A DNA stretch of 64,000 bases from Clostridium saccharoperbutylacetonicum N1-4(HMT) (GTDB lineage Bacteria; Bacillota; Clostridia; Clostridiales; Clostridiaceae), in the NCBI RefSeq assembly GCF_000340885.1, contig NC_020291.1, forward strand, positions 4,959,001-5,023,000. The letters are read 5' to 3'. Numbering within the stretch: position 1 is the stretch's first letter; each line of letters opens with the position of its first letter. Under the pieces are notes generated by a model, which worked only from the letters and a program-made list of their open reading frames with translations, was not told the DNA's origin and made no database searches. The translations under genes were made by a program, and so were the position numbers. This document shows positions 43,628 to 53,056 of the stretch, in pieces.

Positions 43628-45604
43628 CTATAAAATGAACTTATCAATCGTTACGTCTCCATCTTTGTCCAAATATGCCTCTACATTTTTAGAAGAGATA
43701 TCTAATACCATTTGCTTTTCTCCAAAACAAAAAACTGTATTATAATGTGCTATATCAGCAAAAATACGACCTTTCTTAGAAACCTTCAATATAGTATTAA
43801 CTCCCGCCTCACTTCCTACTGTCTTTACTCTTATCTCTGAACCAGCGTATAGTGTACCTCCTCTACACACTGCTTTTTCATTTGTAAATTCTATTTTATT
43901 TAAAGCGGTAATATCACATGTATACTGACCTTTTCCAGTTATATAAACATTTCCTGATGCCTCTATGGTTGCTCCTTGTGCATATCCTAGATAAATATCC
44001 GCTGGAACCACTATTAACGCCTCTATTTCTTCTATTTCCTCATCAAGCATATTTTCAAACTTTTCAAGCTCTTTATAGCTTTCCATTTTAAGAGGTCCTA
44101 GTCCAATCAATTTATTTATTATAAAAGTAACCAACTCACTATGTTGAATACCTTGTGACATGTTGAAATTCAAAACACTTCTTGATAAGTTAGGCAATGC
44201 TTTAAATTTATTCTCAATTAGAATCTTAATAATTTCTCCATCTTTTCTATCACCTAATAATTTGTTTCCCTTTACTTGTTCAGCGGAAGCTCGCAATTCT
44301 TCCATAATACTTTTATATGTTAACAAATTATCCAAATATTGCTTTCTTTCAACATTTTCACAACCTGCCGTAACTGTTGAATTTAATACGTTACCATTTA
44401 TTCTTATTTCTCCGCCCGATCGCACTGTTGCAGACTCTACATTTTTCCCAATTAGTAATTCATTCCCGGCTTTTACCTCCATACCTTCCAAAACCGCTCC
44501 AGTTACTTCAACATTACCAACAAAGTCAATATTACCACTCTTCAAATCAACCTGATCTACCTTATATTGCTTATTTACTGCAAATGTATTGGTTTTGAAC
44601 GAAGGTTTTCCTTCAGTAGTTGCTATAACTTCATCATGTTCAAGTTTACATCCGTCTCCAATTTTTAATGCAACTTTTTTTGACGTCTTTCTTTTTAATT
44701 GTACGCCAAAAACATCTTGTCCATCACTTCCTGTAGTACCATGTATTATTCTACCTATAACATCTCCAACAACAGCATTTGCAATTGAAAATCTATTTCT
44801 AAAATCAATTTTATCACTTGTTTCTTCATACCCTTTTAACTCTTCAGATTCCTTGAATAATACCTGAATTTCGTCAGGTATGTCATCTTGAGCAGGCATA
44901 CCTTTTGCTACAAGTAAATCTTCTACATGATGAACTTGACAAGCTTCTTCTAATGCATCATTAATTATACCATATCGAATACCTTTATTTTGCAATAAAG
45001 CCCTTAATTCATTCACAGTATATTTTGCTGGATGTTTGTCTTCTACCCTTTTCTTTTGAATAACTAAATTCTTACGGTATCCTTGTTCAACTAGCTTATA
45101 TATATGTACAGGATTAGACTTTATACTAAGATAAGCTTCCATTTTATTACTTGTAATTTGTATTTCTGCACTTTTTGTTGGTTCAACTTCTTCAAATTTA
45201 TATTCTATATTATCACGGGAAGATACTTCTGCTATTTGCCCTGAGAGCTCACCATTAACATATAATTTAATGCCATCACATGGTTTTATTGTGATAACTT
45301 CATTGCTATTACCAGAGTCTTTTACTATTATCTTTCCATTCTCCACTTTAGCTCCGTATTCCATATCATCTTCTTCTATATTCTCTGTAACTTTATTTTC
45401 AATATCATTTTTTATTATTTCTTGCTCATTTTCTTCTATTTTATTAAGTTCACTCTCTAATATTTCTATTTCAACGATCTTTTTAAAAAAATGCTTTTCT
45501 TCTTTAGTGACCTTATATTTTAAATTTTCTTTAGCAATATTTAATTCACTAGCTGCTTTATCTAGACATTCTCCTAATGATGATGCTGAAAATTTCAAAC
45601 TCAT
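43628..45604 (-). CDS. DUF342 (FapA-like) polymer-forming protein
   Basis: A 658-residue DUF342/FapA protein. The N-terminal 60 residues form a Jag-N-like small domain (LGECLDKAASELNIAKENLK). The central part (GIRYGIINDALEEA near 215) is the conserved FapA N-domain, and residues about 325-430 and 555-640 form a right-handed beta-helix of short repeats (VEVTGAVLEGMEVKAGNELL, VRSGGEIRINGNVLNSTVTA). Family members are common at the head of clostridial and Vibrio motility operons, with a suggested role in cell-surface or polar assembly that is not settled. GGGGGAGAT precedes the ATG and an extended -10 promoter lies upstream. No transmembrane segment. Confidence 0.85.
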   Translation of the reverse strand: MSLKFSASSLGECLDKAASELNIAKENLKYKVTKEEKHFFKKIVEIEILESELNKIEENEQEIIKNDIENKVTENIEEDDMEYGAKVENGKIIVKDSGNSNEVITIKPCDGIKLYVNGELSGQIAEVSSRDNIEYKFEEVEPTKSAEIQITSNKMEAYLSIKSNPVHIYKLVEQGYRKNLVIQKKRVEDKHPAKYTVNELRALLQNKGIRYGIINDALEEACQVHHVEDLLVAKGMPAQDDIPDEIQVLFKESEELKGYEETSDKIDFRNRFSIANAVVGDVIGRIIHGTTGSDGQDVFGVQLKRKTSKKVALKIGDGCKLEHDEVIATTEGKPSFKTNTFAVNKQYKVDQVDLKSGNIDFVGNVEVTGAVLEGMEVKAGNELLIGKNVESATVRSGGEIRINGNVLNSTVTAGCENVERKQYLDNLLTYKSIMEELRASAEQVKGNKLLGDRKDGEIIKILIENKFKALPNLSRSVLNFNMSQGIQHSELVTFIINKLIGLGPLKMESYKELEKFENMLDEEIEEIEALIVVPADIYLGYAQGATIEASGNVYITGKGQYTCDITALNKIEFTNEKAVCRGGTLYAGSEIRVKTVGSEAGVNTILKVSKKGRIFADIAHYNTVFCFGEKQMVLDISSKNVEAYLDKDGDVTIDKFIL

Positions 45605-45637
45605 AATATCTCCCCCTAAAAAATACTCTTTTCTTTT

Positions 45638-45646
45638 AGTATACCA
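45638..45646 (-). promoter_or_regulatory. Candidate extended -10 promoter of the chemotaxis operon
   Basis: On the minus strand TGGTATACT (45646-45638), an extended -10 element of sigma-A type; the -35 region 17 bases upstream is poor, as tolerated with a TGn extension. It is 34 bases before the DUF342 start and ahead of eleven genes running to the terminator at 34733-34756. Confidence 0.45.
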
Positions 45647-45723
45647 CAGGCTAATATAATTTTATATTCATTTATTTATATTAATTTATGTAATTTTACA
45701 AATAAGTGCAAAAATTTCATTTT

Positions 45724-46464
45724 TCAATGCATTTTTATATATGAATCTATCTCATGATTATATTCTTCAATTAATTTTCTAATTAAATCATTGTTAATAT
45801 TAAAATTTATATTATCAACTTTACTTATTGGTAATATTTTAGGAGATGTACCTGAAATAAACATACCATCCAACTCACCAATATCTGAAGCTTTAAATTC
45901 CTCTTCTTTAACTTCTATACCATTTCTTAAAGCTATCTCAATCACTTCGCCTCTGGTAACTCCAGGCAAAACCTTTTTTAACGGAGAAGTAATAAGAATA
46001 TTGTCTTTAACCATAAATATGTTTGATCTGCTTCCTTCCGTAATATTTCCTTTTGAATCAACCAGTATTGCTTCGTAAACATTTTTGTCTCTTATTTCAT
46101 TATTAATTCGTTCTCTAAAAGTTGTGTTAATTATTTTTGCATTAGGATTTTCTCTTTCAGCAAAATACAAAATGGTTTTAACTCCATCTTTATACATATC
46201 TGATGAAGGATATGAGTGTTCAATAAAAAATATTCTTAATAACTTTTCATTGACCGAATATGTTATTTTTATATTTCCTTCAACTTTTTTTTCACTTTTT
46301 ATCAATTCTTTTATTTTTTCGCTTATTTCATCATAAGTAATTTTAAAATTTTCATTAATTAATTCAAAAGAATTTTTCATTCTCCTTAAATGATTCTCTA
46401 AAAAAAGCGGTTTTCCTTCTAAAACTCGCAAAACTTCATATATTATTTTTTCCTCCATCTCCAT
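45724..46464 (-). CDS. Class IV PLP aminotransferase (PabC/IlvE/Dat type)
   Basis: A fold-type IV PLP enzyme of about 246 residues. RPLFLENHLRRMKNSFE-like N-terminus (GKPLFLENHLRRMKNSFELI), the putative PLP Lys at NPNAKIINTTFRER, 20 residues before EAILVDSKGNITEGSRSNIF, and LPGVTRGEVIEIA near 165 are standard for the family. It may be 4-amino-4-deoxychorismate lyase, a branched-chain or a D-amino acid aminotransferase; size and the missing K-T-N signature favour a PabC-like enzyme but do not settle it. Start codons at 46464 and 46458 are both possible. It overlaps nothing and precedes the chemotaxis operon. Confidence 0.75.
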   Translation of the reverse strand: MEMEEKIIYEVLRVLEGKPLFLENHLRRMKNSFELINENFKITYDEISEKIKELIKSEKKVEGNIKITYSVNEKLLRIFFIEHSYPSSDMYKDGVKTILYFAERENPNAKIINTTFRERINNEIRDKNVYEAILVDSKGNITEGSRSNIFMVKDNILITSPLKKVLPGVTRGEVIEIALRNGIEVKEEEFKASDIGELDGMFISGTSPKILPISKVDNINFNINNDLIRKLIEEYNHEIDSYIKMH

Positions 46465-46485
46465 CACTCTTTTCTTATCTATCTT

Positions 46486-47124
46486 TTATTGCCATTTTAG
46501 TATTTCAATTTCATGCTTTTTACTGTAATTTATTAAATAAGGTTTTCCTACCAAATCCAAAAGAGGTTTATCAGATAAAGAATCCGAAAACATATAAGAT
46601 TCTTTAAAATCCACTTTGATTTTTTCATCTTTTATTACTTCTTTTAATCTCTTTACCTTCTCCTCTCCCTTACAATTTCTTCCATTAATTTTTCTTGTAA
46701 AAACACCATTTTTAAACCAAAACTTTGTTCCAATTACTCTATCAACTTCTTTTATATTATAAAATTCATTTATATAAAATTCTGGGGATGCAGAAATTAG
46801 ATATATCAAATATCCTTCATTTTTCAATTTTTTTATCATTTTTAATGCATCTTCATATATTATTGTAGTTAATTTTTCATCATAAAACTTCTTAACGAGA
46901 ATGGCTAAATCTTTTTCCTCTATTCCATCTATAAATTTCAAGAATTTTTCTTTCACCTTTTGCTCATCATACACTTTTATTCCATACATAATCCCGCAAA
47001 ATATAGCTCTAGGCAAAAAACAAATATTCCTTTTATCATTCTTTATTACAAATTTAAACAATTCCATTAAGGTTTCTTTTTTAGTAATCGTATAATCTAT
47101 ATCAAATATAGCAAGTTTCTCCAA
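46486..47124 (-). CDS. HAD-IB family phosphatase (SerB-like)
   Basis: A 212-residue HAD-IB protein with LAIFDIDYTITKKETLMELF (nucleophile Asp8/Asp10), a helical cap, YLISASPEFYI (motif II Ser) and YMFSDSLSDKPLLDL (Mg motif). This subfamily includes phosphoserine phosphatases and phosphatases acting on histidinol-, glycerol- or lipid-linked phosphates. The closest look is to the HAD-IB group related to RspE/CicA-type proteins. It is followed 18 bases later by the class IV aminotransferase, so a shared small-molecule pathway is possible. The substrate is not readable. Confidence 0.8.
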   Translation of the reverse strand: MEKLAIFDIDYTITKKETLMELFKFVIKNDKRNICFLPRAIFCGIMYGIKVYDEQKVKEKFLKFIDGIEEKDLAILVKKFYDEKLTTIIYEDALKMIKKLKNEGYLIYLISASPEFYINEFYNIKEVDRVIGTKFWFKNGVFTRKINGRNCKGEEKVKRLKEVIKDEKIKVDFKESYMFSDSLSDKPLLDLVGKPYLINYSKKHEIEILKWQ

Positions 47125-47159
47125 AGCACTATACCTACCTTTTTAATATATAACTCAAG

Positions 47160-47310
47160 ATTCACAAGTTCTAATCAACAATTATCAATTAATAATTGTT
47201 CTTTTACTAATAGAACATATACATCCTTAGAGTTAGATATTTATTTAATTCTTGACACTATATATTTTCCATATTTTAATTATCAATTATTCGTTGCATA
47301 TTGTCAATTA
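47160..47310. repeat. Intergenic AATTATCAATTA-type repeats
   Basis: Between the aminotransferase and the HAD gene the words AACAATTAT and ATAATTGTT form an inverted repeat (47177-47200, nine-base arms, six-base loop), and ATTATCAATTATTCGTTGCAT with TTGTCAATTAA recurs near 47280-47310. They resemble the short repeats at other junctions in the window. The hairpin lacks a T run, so it is not a classical terminator. Confidence 0.5.
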
Positions 47311-47329
47311 AAATACTTTTTTATATATT

Positions 47330-48523
47330 TTACTTAATTTTACTTAAAAATATTGAAATTCTATCTATTCCATTTTCAATTACATCCATAGATGTTGCAT
47401 ATGATAATCTTATATATTCATCTGCTCCAAATCCTGCACCAGGTACAACCGCTACTTTTTCCTCTTCTAATAATACCCTAGCAAAATCTACGGAATTATT
47501 AATTTCTTGATCTCTAAAAGTCGTATTTAAGTATGCTGCTATACTCACCATAATATAAAACGCCCCACTAGGTCTGATAATTGATATTTCATTTAACTTT
47601 TCCAATTTGTATATCATAAAATTTCTTCTATTCTCAAATTCTTTGACCATATTATTTAAATCTTCCACCGGTCCATTTAAAGCTTCAATAGTTGCGTATT
47701 GTGTTATTGTATTTACATTTGATGTCATATGACTTTGAAGACTAGTCATAAGTTTAATTATTTTTTCACTTGCTGCTGCATAACCAAGTCTCCATCCTGT
47801 CATCGCATAAGACTTAGACACACCATTAATTACTATTGTTCTCTCATAGGCATCTTCGTTTAAAGCTGCAATACTAATATGTTTTTCTCCATCATATATT
47901 AATTTTTCATATATTTCATCTGATATAATTAATAAATTATGCTCTTTTGCAAAATTAGCAATTTCCAATAGTTCTTCTTCATGATAAATAGTTCCTGTTG
48001 GATTATTAGGACTATTAATTATTATTGCTTTTGTTTGATTTGTGACAGCCTTTTCTAAATCTGCTCTTGTATATTTATAATTACTTTCTTTTGATGTTTC
48101 TACAAATACAGGAACTCCATCAGCTAACTTCACTAGTTCAGGATAACTGACCCAATAAGGCACTGGAAGCAATACCTCATCCTCAGGATTTAAAACAGCC
48201 ATAAGTGTATTCGCCAAACACTGCTTTGCACCAGTAGATATTATTATTTGGTTTGGTTTATATTCCAAATTATTATCTTTTTTAAATTTGTCACAAATAG
48301 TTTCTTTTAACTCCAACATCCCTCCAGCTGGTGTATACTTAGTCTTCCCATTATTCATAGCATCTATAGCTGCTTGAATTATATTTTGTGGTGTATTAAA
48401 ATCCGGTTCTCCTGCCCCAAAACTTACCACATCTACCCCTTGACTTTTCAATTCATTAGCCTTAGCTGTGATTGCTAATGTAATAGATGGTGTTATATTA
48501 CCTGCCTTTTTAGATAATTGCAT
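47330..48523 (-). CDS. aspB: Aspartate aminotransferase-like class I PLP enzyme
   Basis: A 397-residue class I aminotransferase. N-terminal ITPSITLAITAKANELKSQG and VVSFGAGEPDFNTPQNI, INSPNNPTGTIYHEEELLEI with the Asn that contacts PLP, and INGVSKSYAMTGWRLGYAAA with the PLP Lys, are the pattern of Bacillus-type AspB (aminotransferase subgroup I-gamma). The likely reaction is aspartate + 2-oxoglutarate to oxaloacetate + glutamate, though prephenate or other substrates occur in this group. GGGAGGAAT stands before the ATG. No neighbouring amino-acid pathway operon is visible. Confidence 0.88.
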   Translation of the reverse strand: MQLSKKAGNITPSITLAITAKANELKSQGVDVVSFGAGEPDFNTPQNIIQAAIDAMNNGKTKYTPAGGMLELKETICDKFKKDNNLEYKPNQIIISTGAKQCLANTLMAVLNPEDEVLLPVPYWVSYPELVKLADGVPVFVETSKESNYKYTRADLEKAVTNQTKAIIINSPNNPTGTIYHEEELLEIANFAKEHNLLIISDEIYEKLIYDGEKHISIAALNEDAYERTIVINGVSKSYAMTGWRLGYAAASEKIIKLMTSLQSHMTSNVNTITQYATIEALNGPVEDLNNMVKEFENRRNFMIYKLEKLNEISIIRPSGAFYIMVSIAAYLNTTFRDQEINNSVDFARVLLEEEKVAVVPGAGFGADEYIRLSYATSMDVIENGIDRISIFLSKIK

Positions 48524-48631
48524 TGCTTTATTCCTCCCATTTTGACACTTATGTTCTTTATCAAATAGTATATGTAATTATATATATTGTACCCTATCGT
48601 CACACATTTAAAATATATCATTATTATTTTG

Positions 48632-48670
48632 AATTGTAAACTATATACAATATTGGAGCAATAGCTTATT
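48632..48670. repeat. Intergenic AATTGTAAACTATA / GGAGCAATAGC repeat
   Basis: The words AATTGTAAACTATA, ACAATAT and GAGCAATAGCTTAT between aspB and the DUF1292 gene recur in the same order at 54786-54845 (AATTGCAAACTATA, ACAATAT, GAGCAATCGCTATAT), so both are copies of one dispersed intergenic repeat. Confidence 0.55.
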
Positions 48671-48702
48671 AGCCGCTCTTCCTTTACTATATTTTTTCCT
48701 AC

Positions 48703-48741
48703 AAAAAAAAGACTTTAGCTAAATATCCTAAAGTCTTTTTT
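48703..48741 (-). terminator. Terminator after the DUF1292 gene
   Basis: AAAGACTTTAG (48708-48718) pairs with CTAAAGTCTTT (48728-48738) across a nine-base loop; runs of A and T flank both sides, so it would work in either direction. It lies just after the DUF1292 stop on the minus strand. Confidence 0.88.
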
Positions 48742-48747
48742 ATCATA

Positions 48748-49119
48748 TTATTCTTCGCCAACTAGCTCATTTTCATAATAAGCTGATACTTTGTCAAATT
48801 CTTCTTCGTCTGGAACTACTAAAGCTTCACCATCTAATCTAAAAAGATAAACTGAGTCTTCATTTGGGTTTTGAGCTAAATAGTACATATTTCCTTCATA
48901 CTCAAATTCATCAACTACAGGGCATGTAATTACATTTCCATTTTCATCTTCTAAATCTATAACGAAGTTTTCTTCATCATCACCGCATCCACATCCACAT
49001 TCATGATCATGGTCATTTCCACAATTGCATTCATGGTCTTCACCATGATTATGTCCACCACATCCGCAGTTGTTTTCTTCTTCATTATTGCATCCGCATT
49101 TTTCTAAATCTTTATCCAT
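48748..49119 (-). CDS. DUF1292 protein with Cys/His-rich N-terminus
   Basis: A 123-residue protein. The C-terminal 80 residues (FVIDLEDENGNVITCPVVDE, YYLAQNPNEDSVYLFRLDGE) are a DUF1292 domain, common in Firmicutes. The N-terminal 45 residues are strikingly rich in Cys, His, Gly, Asp and Glu (CGCNNEEENNCGCGGHNHG, CNCGNDHDHECGCGCG) and would bind metal ions. The frame is open to 49149, but AGGAGG before the ATG at 49119 fixes the start. A strong terminator follows. The head is much longer than usual for the family and may be a metal-storage or sensing extension, which is inference. Confidence 0.8.
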   Translation of the reverse strand: MDKDLEKCGCNNEEENNCGCGGHNHGEDHECNCGNDHDHECGCGCGDDEENFVIDLEDENGNVITCPVVDEFEYEGNMYYLAQNPNEDSVYLFRLDGEALVVPDEEEFDKVSAYYENELVGEE

Positions 49120-49343
49120 TATAAAACCTCCTTTAGGTATATGTATCAAAAAAATAATTATTAATAATATGTCTATATTATGTTGATAAGATAGTGCTAA
49201 AAAATTAATTGTATTTACTTACAAAAATATCATTTCATAAAACAAACAATTTTATACAGAATTAATTTTTGATAATGTCTCAATTAATTTTACCTTGTAT
49301 TTCAATAAAATAAAACCCTAAAATTAATTTTTTTTATTATTTA

Positions 49344-49370
49344 TAAAAAAGAAGCCACAAAAGTGACTTC
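49344..49370 (-). terminator. Terminator of the PFOR gene
   Basis: On the minus strand GAAGTCAC (49370-49363) pairs with GTGGCTTC (49358-49351, one G-U pair) around a TTTT loop and is followed by six T. It starts 38 bases after the stop. The rest of the gap to the DUF1292 start (49120-49343) shows no gene. Confidence 0.88.
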
Positions 49371-49408
49371 TTCTTTTTCGCGCAAATTTAGTTATTTATT
49401 CCTCAATA

Positions 49409-52400
49409 CTATTGTTGATTAGCTAACTTCTTGTATCCTTCTAATCTTTCCATAGCATCTTGTTTAGTCTTTTCAAATAAAGCTTCAGCTTGTTCTGGGA
49501 ATGCTTTAGCTAATGAAGAGTATCTAACTTCTCCCATTAAGAATTCCTTGAAATCTGCTGTTGGTTCTTTTGAATCTAATGAGAATGGATTCTTTCCAGC
49601 TTCTTTTAATTCTGGGTTGAATCTGTACATTTGCCAATATCCACATGCACTAGCTCTCTTAGCTTCTTCTTGGCTGTTACCCATACCAATTCTTAATCCA
49701 TGATTGATACATGGTGCATAAGCAATTATTAATGATGGTCCTTTGTAAGCTTCTGCTTCTGCAAGAGCTTTCATAACTTGGTTCTTATCAGCACCCATGT
49801 TAATTTGAGCTACATATACATAACCATAACTCATAGCCATCATACCAAGATCTTTCTTCTTAGTCTTCTTACCACTTGCAGCAAACTTAGCGATTGCAGC
49901 AGTTGGAGTAGCTTTAGATGATTGACCACCAGTGTTAGAATAAACTTCTGTATCTACTACTAATATATTTACATCTTCTCCAGAAGCTAATACATGGTCA
50001 ACTCCACCGTATCCGATATCGTATGCCCATCCGTCTCCTCCGAAGATCCATTGTGATCTCTTAACGAAGTAATCTTTTTGAGCTAAAATTGATTTAGCAG
50101 CTTCAGTTCCTGATTTTTCTAGAGCAGCAACTAATGCATTAGCTCTTTCTCTAGTTCCTTCACCTTCATCAACATTGTCTAACCAATCTTGTAATTCAGC
50201 TTTTGCTGGATCATTTGCAGCTATAGCAGCTTTTGCTTCTCCTGCAATTCTTTCTCTGATAGCTTTAACTCCTAAGAACATACCTAATCCATATTCAGCA
50301 TTATCTTCGAATAATGAGTTAGCCCAAGCTGGTCCATGTCCTTCTTTATTCTTAGTATATGGAGTTGAAGGAGCAGATCCTCCCCAAATTGATGTACATC
50401 CAGTTGCATTAGCTACCATCATTCTATCACCAACTAATTGAGTTATAGCTTTAACATATGGAGTTTCTCCACAACCTGCACAAGCTCCTGAGAATTCAAG
50501 TAATGGTTGCTCAAATTGGCTACCTTTAACTGTCTTCTTGTTCATTGGGTTCTTCTTAACTGAAATATCATGTACTAAGTAATCCCAAGCTGGAATATTT
50601 ACATGTTGGCTTTCTTGTGGTTGCATAACTAATGCTTTTCCTGGAGCAGGACATACTTGAGCACAGTTTCCACACCCACTACAATCTAATGGAGAAATTC
50701 CCATAGCGTAGAATAATGGTTCTTCTGTCTTTAATGCCTTAGCAGCAACTGCTTTAACTGATTCTGGAGCAGCATTCTTTTCTGCTTCTGTTAATAAGAA
50801 TGGTCTTATTACAGCATGTGGACATACTATTGAACATTGGTTACATTGGATACATTTTTCTGAATCCCATTCAGGAACATTTACTGCAATTCCTCTTTTT
50901 TCGAATGCTGCAGTACCATTTTCAAAAGTACCATCTTCCATTCCTATAAATGCTGAAACTGGAAGTTGATCTCCTTCTTGTCTGTTCATTGGAATAACTA
51001 TATCCTTAACAAACTTAGTCATGTGTTTAACTTCTTCTTCTTTTTCATCTTGTGCAGTCTTCCAAGCTTCTGGAATATTGATTGCAACAATTGATTCAAC
51101 ACCTTTATCTATAGCTGCGTTGTTCATGTTAACAACTTTTTCACCCTTCTTACCATAAGAAGTTACAACTGACTCTTTTAAGTGTCTAATAGCATCTTCA
51201 ACTGGAATAACATTAGCTAACTTAAAGAAAGCTGATTGCATTATCATGTTGATTCTTCCGCCAAGACCGATTTCTTGAGCAATACCTACAGCATTTAAAG
51301 TGTAGAACTTAATGTTGTTATTTGCTAAAAATCTCTTATATGAAGCAGGTAATTTTTCTTCTAATTCTTCTGGTGACCAGATAGTATTTAATAAGAAAGT
51401 TGAACCTGGCTTTAATCCATCAAGTACATTGTATTTGTGAACATATGATTGGTTAGAACATGAAACAAAGTCTGCTTTGTTAATTAAGTATGGTGACTTA
51501 ATTGCTTTCTTACCAAATCTTAAGTGAGATACTGTGATTCCTCCTGATTTCTTTGAATCATAGAAGAAGTATGCTTGAGCGTACATATCAGTATTATCTC
51601 CGATAATCTTGATTGCACTCTTGTTTGCTCCAACAGTACCATCTGATCCTAATCCCCAGAACTTACAAGATGTAGTTCCTTCTGGAGTAGCATCTATATC
51701 TTCAGTTACTTCTAATGAAGTATTTGTAACGTCATCATTGATTCCTATTGTAAATCCATTCTTTGGTGTAGCTTGTGCTAAGTTAGCATAAACTGCAGCA
51801 ATATGTCCTGGATTTGGATCTTTTGAACCTAAACCGAATCTACCACCAACAATAACTGGTGCATCAGCTTGTCCGAAGAATGCATTTCTAACATCTAAGT
51901 ATAATGGTTCTCCAGCTGATCCTGGTTCTTTAGTTCTATCTAAAACAGCAATTTTCTTAACTGTCTTTGGAATAGCTGCTAATAATCTTTCATTTGAGAA
52001 TGGTCTGAATAATCTTACTTTAATAACACCAACTTTTTGTCCATTAGCATTTAAGTAATCTATAGTTTCTTCACAAACGTCAGTAGCTGAACCCATAGCA
52101 ATGATTACTCTATCAGCATCTGGTGCTCCATAGTAATCGAAACAGTGATATTCTCTACCAGTTAACTTAGTAATTTCAGCCATGTAGCTTTCTACTGTTT
52201 CTGGTAATTCATCATAGAATCTATTTACAGATTCTCTTTCTTGGAAATATACATCTGCATTTTGAGCAGTTCCTCTAGTTACAGGGTGATTTGGGTTTAA
52301 TGCTCTTTCTCTGAAAGCTTTAACTGAATCCCAATCAAGTAATTTTGCTAATTCATCATATTCTAAAACTTCAATTTTTTGTACTTCATGAGAAGTTCTG

Positions 52401-52918
52401 AATCCATCAAAGAAGTTTAAGAATGGAATTCTTGTTTTAATAGCAGTTAAATGAGCTACTGCTGCTAAATCCATTACTTCTTGAACTGATCCTTCTGCAA
52501 GCATTGCAAAACCAGTTTGTCTTGCTGCCATAACATCTTGATGATCTCCAAATATATTTAGAGAAGATGTAGCTAATGCTCTAGCTGAAACGTGGAATAC
52601 TCCTGGTAACATTTCACCAGCAATTTTGTACATGTTTGGTATCATTAATAATAAACCTTGTGAAGCAGTATAAGTAGTTGTTAATGCTCCAGCTTGTAAA
52701 GATCCATGAACTGCACCAGCTGCTCCAGCTTCTGATTGCATTTCCATAACTTTTACAGTTTGTCCAAATATGTTCTTTCTTCCTTGTGCTACCCATTCAT
52801 CTACATGTTCTGCCATTGGTGATGATGGTGTAATTGGGAATATTGCAGAAACTTCTGTAAATGCATAAGATATATGAGCTGCTGCAGTATTACCATCCAT
52901 AGTTTTCATTTTTCTCAT
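49409..52918 (-). CDS. nifJ: Pyruvate:ferredoxin (flavodoxin) oxidoreductase
   Basis: A single-chain 1169-residue PFOR. Domain I and II carry the pyruvate-binding region (AISYAFTEVSAIFPITPSSP-like start, residues 12-31). Residues about 680-760 form an 8Fe ferredoxin domain with CIQCNQCSIVCP and CSGCGNCAQVCP. FSGACAGCGETPYVKAITQL adds a further cluster Cys pair, and GDGWAYDIGYGGVDHVLASG and DTEVYSNTGGQSSKATPT hold the thiamine pyrophosphate/Mg site. It oxidises pyruvate to acetyl-CoA and CO2 with electrons going to ferredoxin, central to clostridial fermentation. AGAGGGG precedes the ATG. Codon use is strongly biased, as expected for high expression. A flavodoxin gene lies 138 bases upstream. 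Confidence 0.97.
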   Translation of the reverse strand: MRKMKTMDGNTAAAHISYAFTEVSAIFPITPSSPMAEHVDEWVAQGRKNIFGQTVKVMEMQSEAGAAGAVHGSLQAGALTTTYTASQGLLLMIPNMYKIAGEMLPGVFHVSARALATSSLNIFGDHQDVMAARQTGFAMLAEGSVQEVMDLAAVAHLTAIKTRIPFLNFFDGFRTSHEVQKIEVLEYDELAKLLDWDSVKAFRERALNPNHPVTRGTAQNADVYFQERESVNRFYDELPETVESYMAEITKLTGREYHCFDYYGAPDADRVIIAMGSATDVCEETIDYLNANGQKVGVIKVRLFRPFSNERLLAAIPKTVKKIAVLDRTKEPGSAGEPLYLDVRNAFFGQADAPVIVGGRFGLGSKDPNPGHIAAVYANLAQATPKNGFTIGINDDVTNTSLEVTEDIDATPEGTTSCKFWGLGSDGTVGANKSAIKIIGDNTDMYAQAYFFYDSKKSGGITVSHLRFGKKAIKSPYLINKADFVSCSNQSYVHKYNVLDGLKPGSTFLLNTIWSPEELEEKLPASYKRFLANNNIKFYTLNAVGIAQEIGLGGRINMIMQSAFFKLANVIPVEDAIRHLKESVVTSYGKKGEKVVNMNNAAIDKGVESIVAINIPEAWKTAQDEKEEEVKHMTKFVKDIVIPMNRQEGDQLPVSAFIGMEDGTFENGTAAFEKRGIAVNVPEWDSEKCIQCNQCSIVCPHAVIRPFLLTEAEKNAAPESVKAVAAKALKTEEPLFYAMGISPLDCSGCGNCAQVCPAPGKALVMQPQESQHVNIPAWDYLVHDISVKKNPMNKKTVKGSQFEQPLLEFSGACAGCGETPYVKAITQLVGDRMMVANATGCTSIWGGSAPSTPYTKNKEGHGPAWANSLFEDNAEYGLGMFLGVKAIRERIAGEAKAAIAANDPAKAELQDWLDNVDEGEGTRERANALVAALEKSGTEAAKSILAQKDYFVKRSQWIFGGDGWAYDIGYGGVDHVLASGEDVNILVVDTEVYSNTGGQSSKATPTAAIAKFAASGKKTKKKDLGMMAMSYGYVYVAQINMGADKNQVMKALAEAEAYKGPSLIIAYAPCINHGLRIGMGNSQEEAKRASACGYWQMYRFNPELKEAGKNPFSLDSKEPTADFKEFLMGEVRYSSLAKAFPEQAEALFEKTKQDAMERLEGYKKLANQQ

Positions 52919-53056
52919 CGCGTTGACCCCTCTTTCAAAATTTAAAAATTAAATTTAGAGTATTTATTAATAAGTTAGTCTTAAAAGACCACCTAATAAA
53001 CATATTAACATTTGACTAGCTAAAAGTCACACCTCTTAAGCAATATTACAATCAGT

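Noticed and set aside
43628..45604. Several opposite-strand frames of 70-130 codons over the DUF342 gene
   Set aside because: They are shadows of a long, well-supported gene, rich in Ser, Phe and Leu as expected for antisense of coding DNA, and lack ribosome sites.
49431..52796. Opposite- and same-strand short frames within PFOR
   Set aside because: They overlap a complete enzyme with all its cofactor motifs and have no start signals.
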